A stretch of 64,000 nt of DNA from JANLQX01 sp031368215 (GTDB lineage Bacteria > Actinomycetota > Acidimicrobiia > Acidimicrobiales > JANYDT01): positions 1 to 64,000 of the forward strand of contig JANLRD010000008.1 of the NCBI GenBank assembly GCA_031368215.1. Reading direction: 5' to 3'. The notes under the pieces are model-generated. The model saw only the letters and a program-made list of their open reading frames with translations, had not been told where the DNA came from and did not search any database. Below, piece after piece: positions 1-8,956 of this stretch. Every line of letters starts with the position of its first letter. Position 1 is the stretch's first letter. The translations under genes were made by a program, and so were the position numbers.

Positions 1-2
1 CC

Positions 3-134
3 CTGCGGACCGACGTTCTCCGCAGTCGCCTCCGCGGGAACGACTTCGATGGCTTCCCCGTCACGCCCGAGACATGGTCAGCCGTGCTGGCCGAGAACTT
101 CGGGATCGACGACACGCTCGCTCCGTCCTTGTAG
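3..134 (+). CDS. 3' end of an unidentified gene
   Basis: An open frame enters from the left edge and ends at a TAG at 132-134, giving 43 C-terminal residues that finish ENFGIDDTLAPSL. Codon positions look like the rest of the window. No domain can be recognised from so short a tail. It ends three bases before the palindrome that heads the sulfur operon, so that operon probably begins its own transcript rather than continuing this one. Confidence 0.5.
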   Translation: MRTDVLRSRLRGNDFDGFPVTPETWSAVLAENFGIDDTLAPSL

Positions 135-155
135 AGATACCCCTTGGGGTATAAG
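129..155 (+). promoter_or_regulatory. CsoR/CstR-type operator inside a promoter
   Basis: Positions 137-152 read ATACCCC-TT-GGGGTAT, a perfect 7-bp inverted repeat with a 2-bp centre. This is the G-tract architecture bound by CsoR-family repressors, including the persulfide sensor CstR. A possible -35 (TTGTAG, 129-134) and -10 (TATAAG, 150-155) bracket it, so bound repressor would block the promoter. The genes behind it are the classic CstR regulon (CstB, rhodanese, TauE), which supports a persulfide rather than a copper sensor. No CsoR/CstR gene lies in the window. Confidence 0.72.
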
Positions 156-195
156 CTGGGTCTCTAAAGCTCATTCGAGCGCAGTTGGAGGCTCC

Positions 196-1605
196 ATGTT
201 CTTCCACCAGTACTACCTCGGGTGCCTTTCTCACGCGAGCTACCTGATCGGTGACAAGACAACCGGTCGGGCCGTGGTCGTCGATCCGCAGCGCGACATC
301 GCGGAGTACCTGCGAGACGCCGAGTCGAATGGCCTGCACATCGAAAAGGTCGTGGAGACGCACTTCCATGCCGACTTCCTCTCCGGTCACCTGGAGCTCG
401 CGGCCCGGACCGGGGCGTCGATCGGTTTCGGGCGCGCCGCCGCGGGCCGGGCGGAGTTCCCCATCGAAACGTACGACGATGGCCATCGCATCGTGCTCGG
501 AGAGGTCGTGCTCGAGATTCGCGAGACGCCCGGGCACACACCGGAGTCGATCAGCATCGTCGTGTTCGATTACGGCGCGTCGTCGGCCCCGTACGGTGTT
601 CTCACCGGTGACACGCTGTTCATCGGCGATGTGGGCCGGCCCGATCTGCTGGCCTCCGTCGGTGTCACCGCTGATGAGCTGGCCAGGCAGCTGTACCACT
701 CGCTGCACGAGCAACTGCTGGTTCTGCCCGACGCGACGAGGGTCTTTCCTGCCCATGGCGCCGGATCGGCGTGCGGCAAGAACCTCTCCACTGAGACCGT
801 GTCGACCATCGGCGAGCAGCGCCGCACGAACTATGCGCTCGCGCCGATGAGCGAGGATGCGTTCGTCGAGGCGGTGACGCAGGGGCAGTCGGTCGCTCCG
901 CTGTACTTCGCCTTTGCCGCAAACCGCAATCGTGAGCTCCGTGACTTGCTGGTGGAGGAGGCCGCGGTTCCTGCTCTGCCGTTCGCCGAAGTCCGCGCCC
1001 ACCAACGCGACGGAGCGGTCGTGCTCGACTGCCGCGATGAAACGTCCTTCGCCGTCGGTCACCTCCGGGGGTCGGTGAACGTCGGGCTGGGAGGCCGGTT
1101 CGCCGAGTATGCCGGCGAGGTCATGTCTCCTGGCACACCGATTGTCCTGGTCGCCGACCCTGGACACGAAGCCGAGGCCAAGGTTCGTCTCGCCCGTATC
1201 GGCTTCGACCGGGTTCTCGGAGCGCTCGGCGATCCGCTCGCCGCCTTTGTCGCCCACCCCGAGCACGTCGTGGCGCTGTCGCGCCTTTCCGCCGAAGCGC
1301 TTGCGGCGAGGATCGACTCCGTTCCGGGGCTGGTGTTGGTCGACGTCCGCAACCCCGGGGAGGTCGCGCTGGGAACGGTGCCCGGCGCGCGTCCGATCAG
1401 CCTTCCATCGCTGTTCACCCGGATCGGCGAGCTCGACCCGTCGGCGCCGACGGTCGTGTTCTGTGCCGGCGGCTACCGTTCGGCGATCGCGTCGAGCCTG
1501 CTCCGCTCCCACGGCTTCTCCGACGTTTCCGATCTCCTCGGCGGCTATACCGCATGGGCGCTTCGCTCGGAAGGGCTCGCGTCGGCTGCAGGGGGTGCGC
1601 GGTGA
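196..1605 (+). CDS. cstB: CstB-like persulfide dioxygenase-rhodanese fusion
   Basis: A 469-residue cytoplasmic enzyme expected to oxidise glutathione- or low-molecular-weight persulfides to sulfite or thiosulfate. Residues 1-240 are an ETHE1-type metallo-beta-lactamase domain with THFHAD at 55-60 and His65 as iron ligands, and PAHGAG near 190. Residues about 255-345 form a rhodanese homology domain that lacks an active cysteine (VLVADPG where the loop should be). Residues about 360-460 form a second rhodanese domain with active loop CAGGYRS. Length and domain order match Staphylococcus CstB (about 444 aa). The ATG at 196 is preceded by GGAG at 187-190; an upstream in-frame extension reaches into the operator and is not a credible start. 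Confidence 0.9.
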   Translation: MFFHQYYLGCLSHASYLIGDKTTGRAVVVDPQRDIAEYLRDAESNGLHIEKVVETHFHADFLSGHLELAARTGASIGFGRAAAGRAEFPIETYDDGHRIVLGEVVLEIRETPGHTPESISIVVFDYGASSAPYGVLTGDTLFIGDVGRPDLLASVGVTADELARQLYHSLHEQLLVLPDATRVFPAHGAGSACGKNLSTETVSTIGEQRRTNYALAPMSEDAFVEAVTQGQSVAPLYFAFAANRNRELRDLLVEEAAVPALPFAEVRAHQRDGAVVLDCRDETSFAVGHLRGSVNVGLGGRFAEYAGEVMSPGTPIVLVADPGHEAEAKVRLARIGFDRVLGALGDPLAAFVAHPEHVVALSRLSAEALAARIDSVPGLVLVDVRNPGEVALGTVPGARPISLPSLFTRIGELDPSAPTVVFCAGGYRSAIASSLLRSHGFSDVSDLLGGYTAWALRSEGLASAAGGAR

Positions 1606-1958
1606 TGCCGTCCGTCGGTACGCCGACGATCGACGTCGAGACCCTTGTCTCCCAGCTCGGGACCGGTGACCACGGGTTGCTGTTGCTCGATGTCCGAGAG
1701 CAGGAGGAGTGGCGATTCGGGCATGCCCCCGGCTCGGTGAACGTCCCGTTGAGCACGCTCCCTTCGCGTGTTGACACGCTCGATCGGAATCGACGCGTCA
1801 TCTGCGTGTGTCGGTCCGGCAACCGATCGGCAAAGGCGACCGAGTGGCTGCTGCGCCAGGGATTCGACGCCGTGAACCTCGTCGGCGGTATGAACGTCTG
1901 GTCGAGCTTCGGCCATCCGGTCGTGAGGTTCGACGGCCGCGAAGGAACGGTCATCTGA
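1605..1958 (+). CDS. Single-domain rhodanese sulfurtransferase
   Basis: A 117-residue rhodanese-fold protein with LLDVREQEEW near the N-terminus and the active-site loop CRSGNRS near residue 68, so the catalytic cysteine is present. It would carry persulfide sulfur to or from CstB. The ATG overlaps the last base of the upstream TGA (TGATG), and a GTG one codon earlier is an alternative, so translation is coupled. It corresponds to the CstA/PspE-type partner of cst operons. Confidence 0.88.
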   Translation: MPSVGTPTIDVETLVSQLGTGDHGLLLLDVREQEEWRFGHAPGSVNVPLSTLPSRVDTLDRNRRVICVCRSGNRSAKATEWLLRQGFDAVNLVGGMNVWSSFGHPVVRFDGREGTVI

Positions 1959-1961
1959 GCC

Positions 1962-2786
1962 GTGGACCTTCGTTCGCTACTCGCATCGCCGCTCGGATTC
2001 CTGATCGGCGCATCCCTCGGAGCACTCGGCGGCGGCGGTTCGATCCTCGCCGTCCCTGCGCTCGTCTATGCCGCCGGTCAAACTCCAAAGCACGCGACAA
2101 CAACGTCGCTCGTGCTGGTGGCCATCACCGCGATGATCGGCATCGTCGCCCACTGGCGTGCCGGCCGAGTGCGCTTCGGCCCTGGGCTGACCTTCGGCCT
2201 AGCGGGAATCGGCGGATCACTCCTGGGGTCGCACTGGAACGCGTCGGTCGACGCCAACGTCCTTCTGCTCGCCTTCGCCGGACTCATGCTGGTCGCGGCG
2301 GCGGCCATGTGGCGAAGGGTCACCGCGCCACCCAAGCGCGAGTCGCGTTCACTTGGAGCGGCCGCGAATCCGGCTCCCGGAGTAGCGGCTCCTGGCCTGG
2401 TGCATCTTGATCTGGCCACGATCCTCCGAGTCGCCCTGGCCGGTACGTTTGTCGGTCTGCTCACCTGATTCTTTGGTGTCGGTGGCGGTTTCGTGATCGT
2501 CCCGGCGCTTGTTCTGGCGCTGCGCTTCTCGATGCCCGAGGCCGTCGGCACGTCGTTGATGGTGATCACCATCAACTCCGTCGTGGCCCTCACCACGCGG
2601 CTCCAATCGGGGTCCATCGAGTGGGCCGCGGTGATCCCCTTCACTGCGGCCAGCCTGATCGGTGTCGTGGTCGGCAGCCGATTGGCGAACACCCGCGATT
2701 CGACATCGCTGCAGCGCTGGTTCGTCGCGCTCCTTGTGGTGGTGGCGACGTACACCGCGGTGTGGTCCGGCCTCGCCATGCGTTGA
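1962..2786 (+). pseudogene. TauE/SafE-family sulfite/sulfur exporter, interrupted by an in-frame TGA
   Basis: A GTG start three bases after the rhodanese stop opens a membrane protein with typical TauE/SafE features: N-terminal GASLGALGGGGSILAVPAL and a second-half repeat FFGVGGGFVIVPALVL. Between them, at 2466-2468, the frame meets TGA exactly where the conserved GLLTGFFGVGGG turn expects glycine (GGA to TGA, one base). Downstream the same frame continues cleanly for 105 codons to 2786. In cst operons this permease exports sulfite. Either the transporter is recently inactivated, or the base is a sequencing error; the two half-proteins alone would not be expected to function. Confidence 0.85.
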
Positions 2787-2920
2787 TCACACGCGTCGGC
2801 GCCTGCGGTGCAGCCGACAAGGCCGACGTTTGAACGACAAGCGCCCGAACGCTGGAGAGCGCAGCCGTGTGGTTGCGCTCCCGAGGTCCGGGCGGGTGCC
2901 GGTTCGAAGAACCGAAGTGG

Positions 2921-4411
2921 CTAGTGGCTTCCGCCGGTCGGGGCGACGTCGCCCGCCTGGAACAGGCCGAGTGCGCCTTTGCCGACGTTCGAGAACTTGT
3001 GGGTCACGATTGGGTAGAGACCTTTCTCGGCGAAGCTGAATTCCACGAAGCCTCCCTGCGCGGGCTGGAGGTCGAGGACCTGAGAACCGCCTCGTCGGGC
3101 ATCAGGTCGCAGTAGGTACGTCCCTTCCTTCCAGACCGTGTCGAAGATGGTGCCGACGATGTGGAAGGCCGAGTTCTCCGACGGTCCGTCATCGACGACC
3201 CACACGCGGACCCGCTCGTTGGGCTCGACCCGGATCGGTGCGTGGAAGTAGCCCTTCACGTAGCCGTTGAAGACCACGGCATCGAAGTTCTCCGCCGCCA
3301 TCTTCGCCAGGCTTCCCGGCTGGCCCTGCGGCCCGAGGTACAGCTCGGACTGGACGATCAGGTATTCATGGGCGACCGGCGCGAGTTCCGGCGGGTCGAT
3401 GATGATCGCCCCGTACATACCGTTGCCGATGTGGTGAAGAGCCGGCGCCGTCCCGCAGTGGTACATGAACGCGCCGGCGTAGTTCGCGGTGAACTCGTAG
3501 ACGAGAGACTCGCCCGGCTGGAGCGTCCGCATCTTGTCGTTCCACGCGACTCGGCTGGCGTGGAAATCGATCGAGTGTCCGACTTTGCCCTCGTTGACGA
3601 GGGTGACCTTGAACGTGTCGCCGAGCCGGCCGTGCAGAACTGGGCCCGGGACGGTGTCGTTGAAGGTCCACATCTCCTGGGTCACGCCAGGCGCGACCTC
3701 GATGACCTTCTCGGTCGCATGGAAGGTGACCTCGTGCACGATGCCGGTCAGGGCAGGAGCGAGCACCGGGTCACGTGGCTTCCAACCGGCGGGCGGGGCA
3801 GCGTTGAAGTCGATCGTCGCGTTGGGTGCCTCGACGCTCGCGGCTGACGCATCCATGGGCATCGCCGTCGCCGCGTCTGGCGCCGGCTTCACCGGGGCGG
3901 CGACCGCCGGTGTTCCGCCGATGACGTCGAGGGCGAACGTCATTCCCGCGTCCCTGTGGCCGGCGACGGTGCAGAACCCGGTAAGCGATGTGGTGACGAC
4001 TCCGAGGTCGAGTGTCTCGGAATCCCCGGCCTTGAGCATCTTCGTCATTGCCCCGTTCGAGAGTTTGAGGTCGTGATCGAGCTTGCCCGTGTTGCGGACG
4101 TTCAGGACGACGTGCTCTCCGGCATCCGCGGAGAGCTTGTTCGGCTTCACGAACAGGTCGCCCAGCAACACGAGCACCGTCGTCGGCTTCGCGCCGAAGG
4201 CGCCCTGCGCGGGCGCCGCGGCGGGCGATGCTGCCACCGGCGCCGAGGTAGTGCGATTCGAGCCGCCGTTGTTCCCGGGAAGGTAGAGCCCGACGACGGC
4301 GACGCACAACGCAATGAGGCCGAGCGCCATGGCGAGGAATGCGCCGCCGGAGAGCTCCGACCACCTCGATCGTGACCCCGCGGCGTGGAGTTGTTGTTCG
4401 GGAGCTGACAT
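2921..4411 (-). CDS. nirK: Membrane-anchored NirK-like copper nitrite reductase
   Basis: A 496-residue protein with an N-terminal transmembrane segment (about residues 24-46), an alanine/proline linker, an extra cupredoxin-like domain (about 70-165) and a two-domain copper nitrite reductase core (about 200-490). Copper ligands can be read: SIDFHA gives the type-2 Asp/His pair, MYHCGTAPALHH with a following GNGM gives the type-1 His/Cys/His/Met set, and VTHKF supplies the late histidine. It would reduce nitrite to NO on the outer face of the membrane; other two-domain multicopper oxidases are an alternative. The start has a strong SD (GGAGGG). The divergent NsrR-like regulator and RIC support an NO-related role. 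Confidence 0.82.
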   Translation of the reverse strand: MSAPEQQLHAAGSRSRWSELSGGAFLAMALGLIALCVAVVGLYLPGNNGGSNRTTSAPVAASPAAAPAQGAFGAKPTTVLVLLGDLFVKPNKLSADAGEHVVLNVRNTGKLDHDLKLSNGAMTKMLKAGDSETLDLGVVTTSLTGFCTVAGHRDAGMTFALDVIGGTPAVAAPVKPAPDAATAMPMDASAASVEAPNATIDFNAAPPAGWKPRDPVLAPALTGIVHEVTFHATEKVIEVAPGVTQEMWTFNDTVPGPVLHGRLGDTFKVTLVNEGKVGHSIDFHASRVAWNDKMRTLQPGESLVYEFTANYAGAFMYHCGTAPALHHIGNGMYGAIIIDPPELAPVAHEYLIVQSELYLGPQGQPGSLAKMAAENFDAVVFNGYVKGYFHAPIRVEPNERVRVWVVDDGPSENSAFHIVGTIFDTVWKEGTYLLRPDARRGGSQVLDLQPAQGGFVEFSFAEKGLYPIVTHKFSNVGKGALGLFQAGDVAPTGGSH

Positions 4412-4505
4412 GTCGTTGACCCTCCTGGATCTCGTGTGGGGTCAGCGTGCGCGTGCCGATCGGAGGTCGAGAAGGGACGAAGGTCCCGGCCGACCGGGTA
4501 ATTCG

Positions 4506-4526
4506 TAGTTGTATAGTGTGGAACTA
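4506..4526 (+). promoter_or_regulatory. Leaderless promoter and possible operator of the Rrf2 gene
   Basis: TATAGT at 4512-4517 is a good -10 and lies 8 bp before the ATG at 4526, which leaves no room for a ribosome-binding site and predicts a leaderless mRNA. The -10 sits inside an inverted repeat TAGTT (4506-4510) / AACTA (4522-4526), a plausible site for autoregulation. This intergenic region also serves nirK on the other strand. Confidence 0.5.
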
Positions 4527-5038
4527 TGAGATTAGAGATCACCCGGCGGTCGGATCTGGCAACACGTTCGTTGATCGCGCTTGCTTCCACCGAGTTCGAA
4601 GGCCGCAAGACGAAGGCGGCACACCTAGCCGCCCTGGTCGGCACGACTCCGGGATTCCTCTCTCAGGCGATGACACCTTTGGTGGACCGGGGTTGGGTGC
4701 GTTCGGAACCGGGCCCCACCGGCGGCTATGCGGTGGCCGTCGAACTCTCCAAGATCAGCGTTCTCCAGGTCATCGAAGCGGTTGAAGGCTCGACTGACGT
4801 AACGCACTGCGTGCTCCAGAACCGGCCGTGTGTGGCGGCAGAGCCCTGCGCGCTTCACGAGCCGTGGACCGTCGCCCGTCGACACCTGCTCTCATCTCTC
4901 GAGGCGACGTCGCTCACCGAACTCGTCGCCTCGACCCACGAATCGCCAGGCAAGTCGAGCCCCCGTGGCCGGAGCACGAGCAAACGCCCGAGCAGTCGCA
5001 ACATCCCCCGCACTACTTCACGAAGGAGCGCTTCATGA
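4526..5038 (+). CDS. nsrR: Rrf2-family iron-sulfur regulator, NsrR-like
   Basis: A 170-residue winged-helix Rrf2 protein. The N-terminal half carries the helix-turn-helix and the wing (GPTGGYAVA near 63-71). Cys95, Cys102 and Cys108 are spaced C-X6-C-X5-C, as expected for the Fe-S ligands of NsrR-type NO sensors. The last ~35 residues are Ser/Arg-rich and look unstructured. It is divergent from nirK and its stop overlaps the ric start (ATGA), so it probably controls both. The gene symbol is by analogy; IscR-like or other Rrf2 sensors cannot be excluded. Confidence 0.8.
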   Translation: MRLEITRRSDLATRSLIALASTEFEGRKTKAAHLAALVGTTPGFLSQAMTPLVDRGWVRSEPGPTGGYAVAVELSKISVLQVIEAVEGSTDVTHCVLQNRPCVAAEPCALHEPWTVARRHLLSSLEATSLTELVASTHESPGKSSPRGRSTSKRPSSRNIPRTTSRRSAS

Positions 5039-5760
5039 ACACGATCAGCCCAGCGATCACCCTTGCCTCGTTGGTGAACGAGCACCCGGACCTTGCCGGT
5101 GAGTTGGAGCGGCGCGGCCTGGACTACTGCTGCGGGGGACAGCGGACGCTCCTCGAGTCGTGCGCGGCGCAGGGTCTCGATCCCGCCTCCACCGCGGCCG
5201 AGCTTTCGCAAGCCGCATCGCGAACTGCACCGGCAGCCGAGTGGGCATCGATGGACGCCGTTGCGCTCGTCGAGCACCTCGTCGCCACACACCACGCGTA
5301 CCTCTGGAGCGAGCTTCCTCGGTTGTCGGCATTGCTGGAAAAGATCGTGGCGGTACACGGCGAATCCCATCCTGAGCTTGTCGGCGTCGCCGCGTGCTAC
5401 GAATCAGTGCGAGCCGACCTTGAACCGCATCTGCTCAAGGAAGAGCGGGTGCTCTTCCCGATGATCGTCGAACTTGCCGGAGCGTCGATCGTTCCCGCGT
5501 TCCACTGCGGGACGCTGCGCAACCCGATCGCAATGATGTTGCTCGAACACGATGCGGTCGGGGACCTTCTGGCGGAGCTCAATCGCCTCACCAACGGCTA
5601 CCGCGTTCCGGATGACGGGTGTGCGTCCTACGCAGCGTGTTTCGACGGACTTGCCCAACTCGAGTCCGACACCCATCTCCACATCCACAAGGAGAACAAT
5701 CTGCTCTTCCCGATGGTCGTTCGGATGGAGCAGTCGTTGGCAGGGACAGCGACCATCTGA
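5035..5760 (+). CDS. ric: RIC/ScdA iron-sulfur cluster repair protein
   Basis: A 241-residue di-iron protein that restores Fe-S clusters after nitrosative or oxidative damage. Residues 1-60 are the ScdA_N (DUF542) domain with the LDYCCGG motif. The remainder is a hemerythrin-like four-helix bundle with iron-ligand candidates in VATHHAYLW, LEPHLLKEERVLFP, LEHDAV and HLHIHKENNLLFP. SD AAGGAG (5022-5027) and the ATGA overlap with the regulator fix the start. Regulator-ric pairs downstream of NO-sensing Rrf2 proteins are common. Confidence 0.9.
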   Translation: MNTISPAITLASLVNEHPDLAGELERRGLDYCCGGQRTLLESCAAQGLDPASTAAELSQAASRTAPAAEWASMDAVALVEHLVATHHAYLWSELPRLSALLEKIVAVHGESHPELVGVAACYESVRADLEPHLLKEERVLFPMIVELAGASIVPAFHCGTLRNPIAMMLLEHDAVGDLLAELNRLTNGYRVPDDGCASYAACFDGLAQLESDTHLHIHKENNLLFPMVVRMEQSLAGTATI

Positions 5761-5799
5761 GGAGTCGCACAACCCGTGCTCGTCGGGCGACAATCGAGC

Positions 5800-7197
5800 A
5801 TGGGCATTCCGAGCAGCGCGATGTTTGCCGGTACGGCGAAGGTGGACATCACCCCGTCGTGGCCGGTGATGCAGGGAGGGTTCGGGCAGCGGACCGGTCC
5901 CCACATTGGCGTGCTCGACCGAGTGTTCGCGAAAGCCCTCTCCCTGCGTTTGGGTAGTGAGGAACTGCTGTTCATCACCGCCGACCTGATCGCCATGCCG
6001 AGCCAGATCGCCCAGCCGGTTTCCGAGGCACTCCGTGCGATGACCGGCCTTGAAGCGCGCCAGATATGCATCTGCGCCTCACACACGCACTCTGGTCCGG
6101 TGCCCTACGACAGTGGTGGCGCCGTAGGTGTAGCGGAGTATTCCGCCTTCCTCCGCGATGCCCTCGTGCAGGTTGGCCTGTCGGCCCGGGAGAGCGCTAC
6201 GCCCAGCAGAATCGGGACCGGTGTCGGGACGGTGGACGTGTTCTTCAACCGACGCACCCGGGGTGCTCCCAATCACGTCGATCCACGGGTCGCCGTGCTC
6301 GCCGTTCATGACGCCGATGACGACCGGGTCACGGCGGTGCTGTTCGGTGTGGGTTGTCACCCGGTGACGCTCGGCTGGGACAACATGGCGGTCAGCGGCG
6401 ACTTTCCCGGCGTTGCCCAACGAGCTGTCGAGTCGGCGCTGGGCGTCGACAATGCACTGTTCTTCAACTCGACCGAGGGCAACGTGATCCCGGTCACGAG
6501 CCCGAACCGGAACTCCCTCGATCCCCGGGGATACGTCGGCGGCACGTACGCAGACACCGAACGCATCGGCACCGCCATTGCCGACGAAGTCGTGCGGGTT
6601 GTCTCGACGATCACCTCGTCCGCTGGCATGTCGCTCGGTTCGGCGCGTCGTGATCTCTCGGTGGCACCGAAGAACGCCGCGTTTGACCTGGGGTCGTTAC
6701 AGGCGCGCTTGGCACGGGCGACAGCGGTGCTCGAGGCCGTGCTGGGCGCAGACTTCGCGGAGCGCGCCCAGGGCTACGTGTGGGCGCTCGCGTCGCGCCA
6801 CGTCGTGGCCACCGACTGCCCCGAGGACGAGATGCGTCGATTGATGATCGCGGTGTGCGAATACCTCGGCCTCCGCGCCAGGGTGGCGCACGGCACGTCG
6901 TTAGCCGACGTGTCCGTGCCTGTCCAGGTCCTTCGCATGAACGATCTGGAACTGCTCGCACTCCCTGGCGAAGTACTGGTGGAGGTCGGTGACGAATGGA
7001 CCGCGCGGACCAGGTCTCCTTTGTCATTCGTCATCGGGCTGGCGAACGCCCACCATCGCTACCTTCCGATGCCCTGGCACTTCGACGAGGTTGACGCCGA
7101 CCTGCACTACGAGACCGTGACCGCTGGCCTCGAGCGCAATGCAATGGAACTCGCGCTCGTCACCGGAGTGGAGCTTTTCGACACCCTTCGTTCGTGA
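5800..7197 (+). CDS. Neutral/alkaline ceramidase-like hydrolase
   Basis: A 465-residue protein resembling the N-terminal catalytic domain of neutral/alkaline (non-lysosomal) ceramidases: AGTAKVDITPS at the start, then FITADLIAMPSQ, CICASHTHSGPVPYD with the zinc-binding His pair, GVGCHPVTLG, and FFNSTEGNVIPV. No export signal is visible, so it may act in the cytoplasm on an amide or lipid other than ceramide. The ATG at 5800 is chosen; a GTG at 5776 adds eight residues. It follows ric by 39 bp but has no obvious functional link. Confidence 0.75.
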   Translation: MGIPSSAMFAGTAKVDITPSWPVMQGGFGQRTGPHIGVLDRVFAKALSLRLGSEELLFITADLIAMPSQIAQPVSEALRAMTGLEARQICICASHTHSGPVPYDSGGAVGVAEYSAFLRDALVQVGLSARESATPSRIGTGVGTVDVFFNRRTRGAPNHVDPRVAVLAVHDADDDRVTAVLFGVGCHPVTLGWDNMAVSGDFPGVAQRAVESALGVDNALFFNSTEGNVIPVTSPNRNSLDPRGYVGGTYADTERIGTAIADEVVRVVSTITSSAGMSLGSARRDLSVAPKNAAFDLGSLQARLARATAVLEAVLGADFAERAQGYVWALASRHVVATDCPEDEMRRLMIAVCEYLGLRARVAHGTSLADVSVPVQVLRMNDLELLALPGEVLVEVGDEWTARTRSPLSFVIGLANAHHRYLPMPWHFDEVDADLHYETVTAGLERNAMELALVTGVELFDTLRS

Positions 7198-7227
7198 TCA
7201 GCTCTGCCGACCGGAGCCCGAGCGGTT

Positions 7228-7809
7228 TCACGCCGTGACGAACGGGGGGTATTCATCGGTGAGCATGTAGGCGTAGGCGTTGGTGCGGATCGACACCCGC
7301 TGCATGTTCATCACCCAATCGCGAAGACCCGTCGGCCACGATCCGGTGAACAGCACGGCGAAGAAGCCGAGAAACCAACAGATCGCGCCGACGATGGAGA
7401 TCACGAACGAGAACAGCAGGGCCGGAATCACCCACAGGAACCGGAGTCCGACGGTCAGGCGGTTGCGGTTCTCGAGTGCCGGGGTGATCGCGAAGTCGAC
7501 CGGCGTGCCGCCCGGTTCGGATGCTGACATCGTGAAGTCGAACGGCGGATAGCTGTCGTGCAGATACCCTGCGTAGAGCTGGGTGCGCAGTGTGTACCGC
7601 ATCGTCATGATCTGGAAGTTGGCGAGCCCGACAGGGAGCTTCCCGGTGAACAGGATCACGAACCAACTGATGACCGCGACCGCGCCGGCGGCATAGCTGA
7701 GGGCGCCGGCGATGATGAGGTGGGGGATCGCGAGGATCCACTGGACCAGCGGTCGCCAGTTGGCGAGCCGCGGTGGCGTGCGTACCGCGATCGTTGCGGG
7801 ATAGTCCAT
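7228..7809 (-). CDS. DUF4389 membrane protein
   Basis: A 193-residue membrane protein with two internal copies of one unit: a hydrophobic pair of helices, the phrase LFTGKLPVGL or LFTGSWPTGL, an aromatic/arginine stretch, and a closing YPPF (DSYPPF in copy 1, DEYPPF in copy 2). This is the DUF4389 pattern. Function is unknown. The ATG at 7809 has a GAGGAG SD; a 13-codon upstream extension lacks one. It converges on the ceramidase-like gene. Confidence 0.8.
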   Translation of the reverse strand: MDYPATIAVRTPPRLANWRPLVQWILAIPHLIIAGALSYAAGAVAVISWFVILFTGKLPVGLANFQIMTMRYTLRTQLYAGYLHDSYPPFDFTMSASEPGGTPVDFAITPALENRNRLTVGLRFLWVIPALLFSFVISIVGAICWFLGFFAVLFTGSWPTGLRDWVMNMQRVSIRTNAYAYMLTDEYPPFVTA

Positions 7810-7976
7810 TTCGGGTCTCCTCGTTGTCGTCCTGCCGGTGCCCGCCATCCAACTCGGGCGGGTGGTGCTCCTGCATCATCCTCCGGTGTCAGACGGCCGG
7901 CAAGGGACGTCCTACCTGCCTGGTGGAGGCGAACGGCGGGCCGTTACTCCCGTTTGCGTCACGGATCCGGCCGCGT

Positions 7977-8864
7977 TCAGGGCCGCGGTTCACGGTCACG
8001 CGCCGCCGGCATCCAGTTCGGTCCGGCAGTGGCGTCGATGCGCTCAACGTAGACGTGACCGACGGGTTCGACGAGGTCGAGGAAGGTGCGAGTGTTCTCC
8101 TCACCCAGGAGGGTCCATGCGCTCGAGCAGAGGCGATCGAGGCGATCCTCGTGTTCCTGGCGATAGGCCAGGCCGGTAGCGTCCACTTGGCCGTCCGTGA
8201 CGAAGCCCCGTTCGGCGAGACGGGCCAGTGCCTCGTCGAGCATCGCGTCATCGGCCCCGCGGCTGCGGGGCAGCCAATCGGTCGCGTAGTTCCGCCAGGC
8301 TCCATCGAGGATGGCCGCCATCACCCCGCTCAGGTCCTCGGCGACCTGCATCGCCCAGTGTGTGTCCCCGCGCCATTCACGGATGCAGTTCACGGCAAGC
8401 CACGCCGAGAGCAATTTGTCCGTCGGTCGAGGTCGGTCACGCAACGATCCGAAGAGCACGCGCCCGCTGATGGGCAGCCCGTCAGCGGCCTGCCAGAGCG
8501 GTTCGGCGAGCGATGCCAAACCATCGCAGATCTGCGGGGTGTATGCGCGCAGACCTTCGACGACCGCCTCGTCGCGGGCGTGCATGGTTGCCTCGAAGGT
8601 CGTGTGCGTCCGACAGAGATCGAGCGTCATCTTCACAAATGCCGGGTGAATCGATCCGAACGCGGCGCCGACGGCACTGTTGCCGGCAGGCGCGAGGCTC
8701 GCGGCGCGGCTGGCGATGTAGTAGCCCATGCCGTCCGGCACACCGAGCGCGGCGTAGTTCGCAATGGCCCGGGGATCCCAGTAGATCCAGCCGATGAGCC
8801 GGTGCGAGGCGAGTGCGGCCCGGCGGGTGAGATCGGCCCAGTCAGTCACGATGGGTTCCTTCAC
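7977..8864 (-). CDS. SCO6745-family protein
   Basis: A 295-residue actinobacterial protein of the SCO6745 family, which carries a winged-helix-like fold. Typical stretches are DPRAIANYAALGVPD, YYIASRAASLAP, AFGSIHPAFV and GDTHWAMQVAEDL. Members are cytoplasmic; whether they bind DNA is not established. It stands alone, with a 168-bp gap to DUF4389 and a 231-bp divergent gap to the oxidoreductase. Confidence 0.75.
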   Translation of the reverse strand: MKEPIVTDWADLTRRAALASHRLIGWIYWDPRAIANYAALGVPDGMGYYIASRAASLAPAGNSAVGAAFGSIHPAFVKMTLDLCRTHTTFEATMHARDEAVVEGLRAYTPQICDGLASLAEPLWQAADGLPISGRVLFGSLRDRPRPTDKLLSAWLAVNCIREWRGDTHWAMQVAEDLSGVMAAILDGAWRNYATDWLPRSRGADDAMLDEALARLAERGFVTDGQVDATGLAYRQEHEDRLDRLCSSAWTLLGEENTRTFLDLVEPVGHVYVERIDATAGPNWMPAARDREPRP

Positions 8865-8956
8865 TGACGACGGTCGGTCCAGAGGAAGGCGGCGATGATG
8901 ATGTTCGGCGGGTCACGAGTGCTCTCCGGTCGGGTCGATGCGGTGGCCGGAACCTA

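Noticed and set aside
61..1512. 483-codon open frame opposite CstB
   Set aside because: Antisense shadow with Arg-rich composition; the forward frame has complete MBL and rhodanese motifs.
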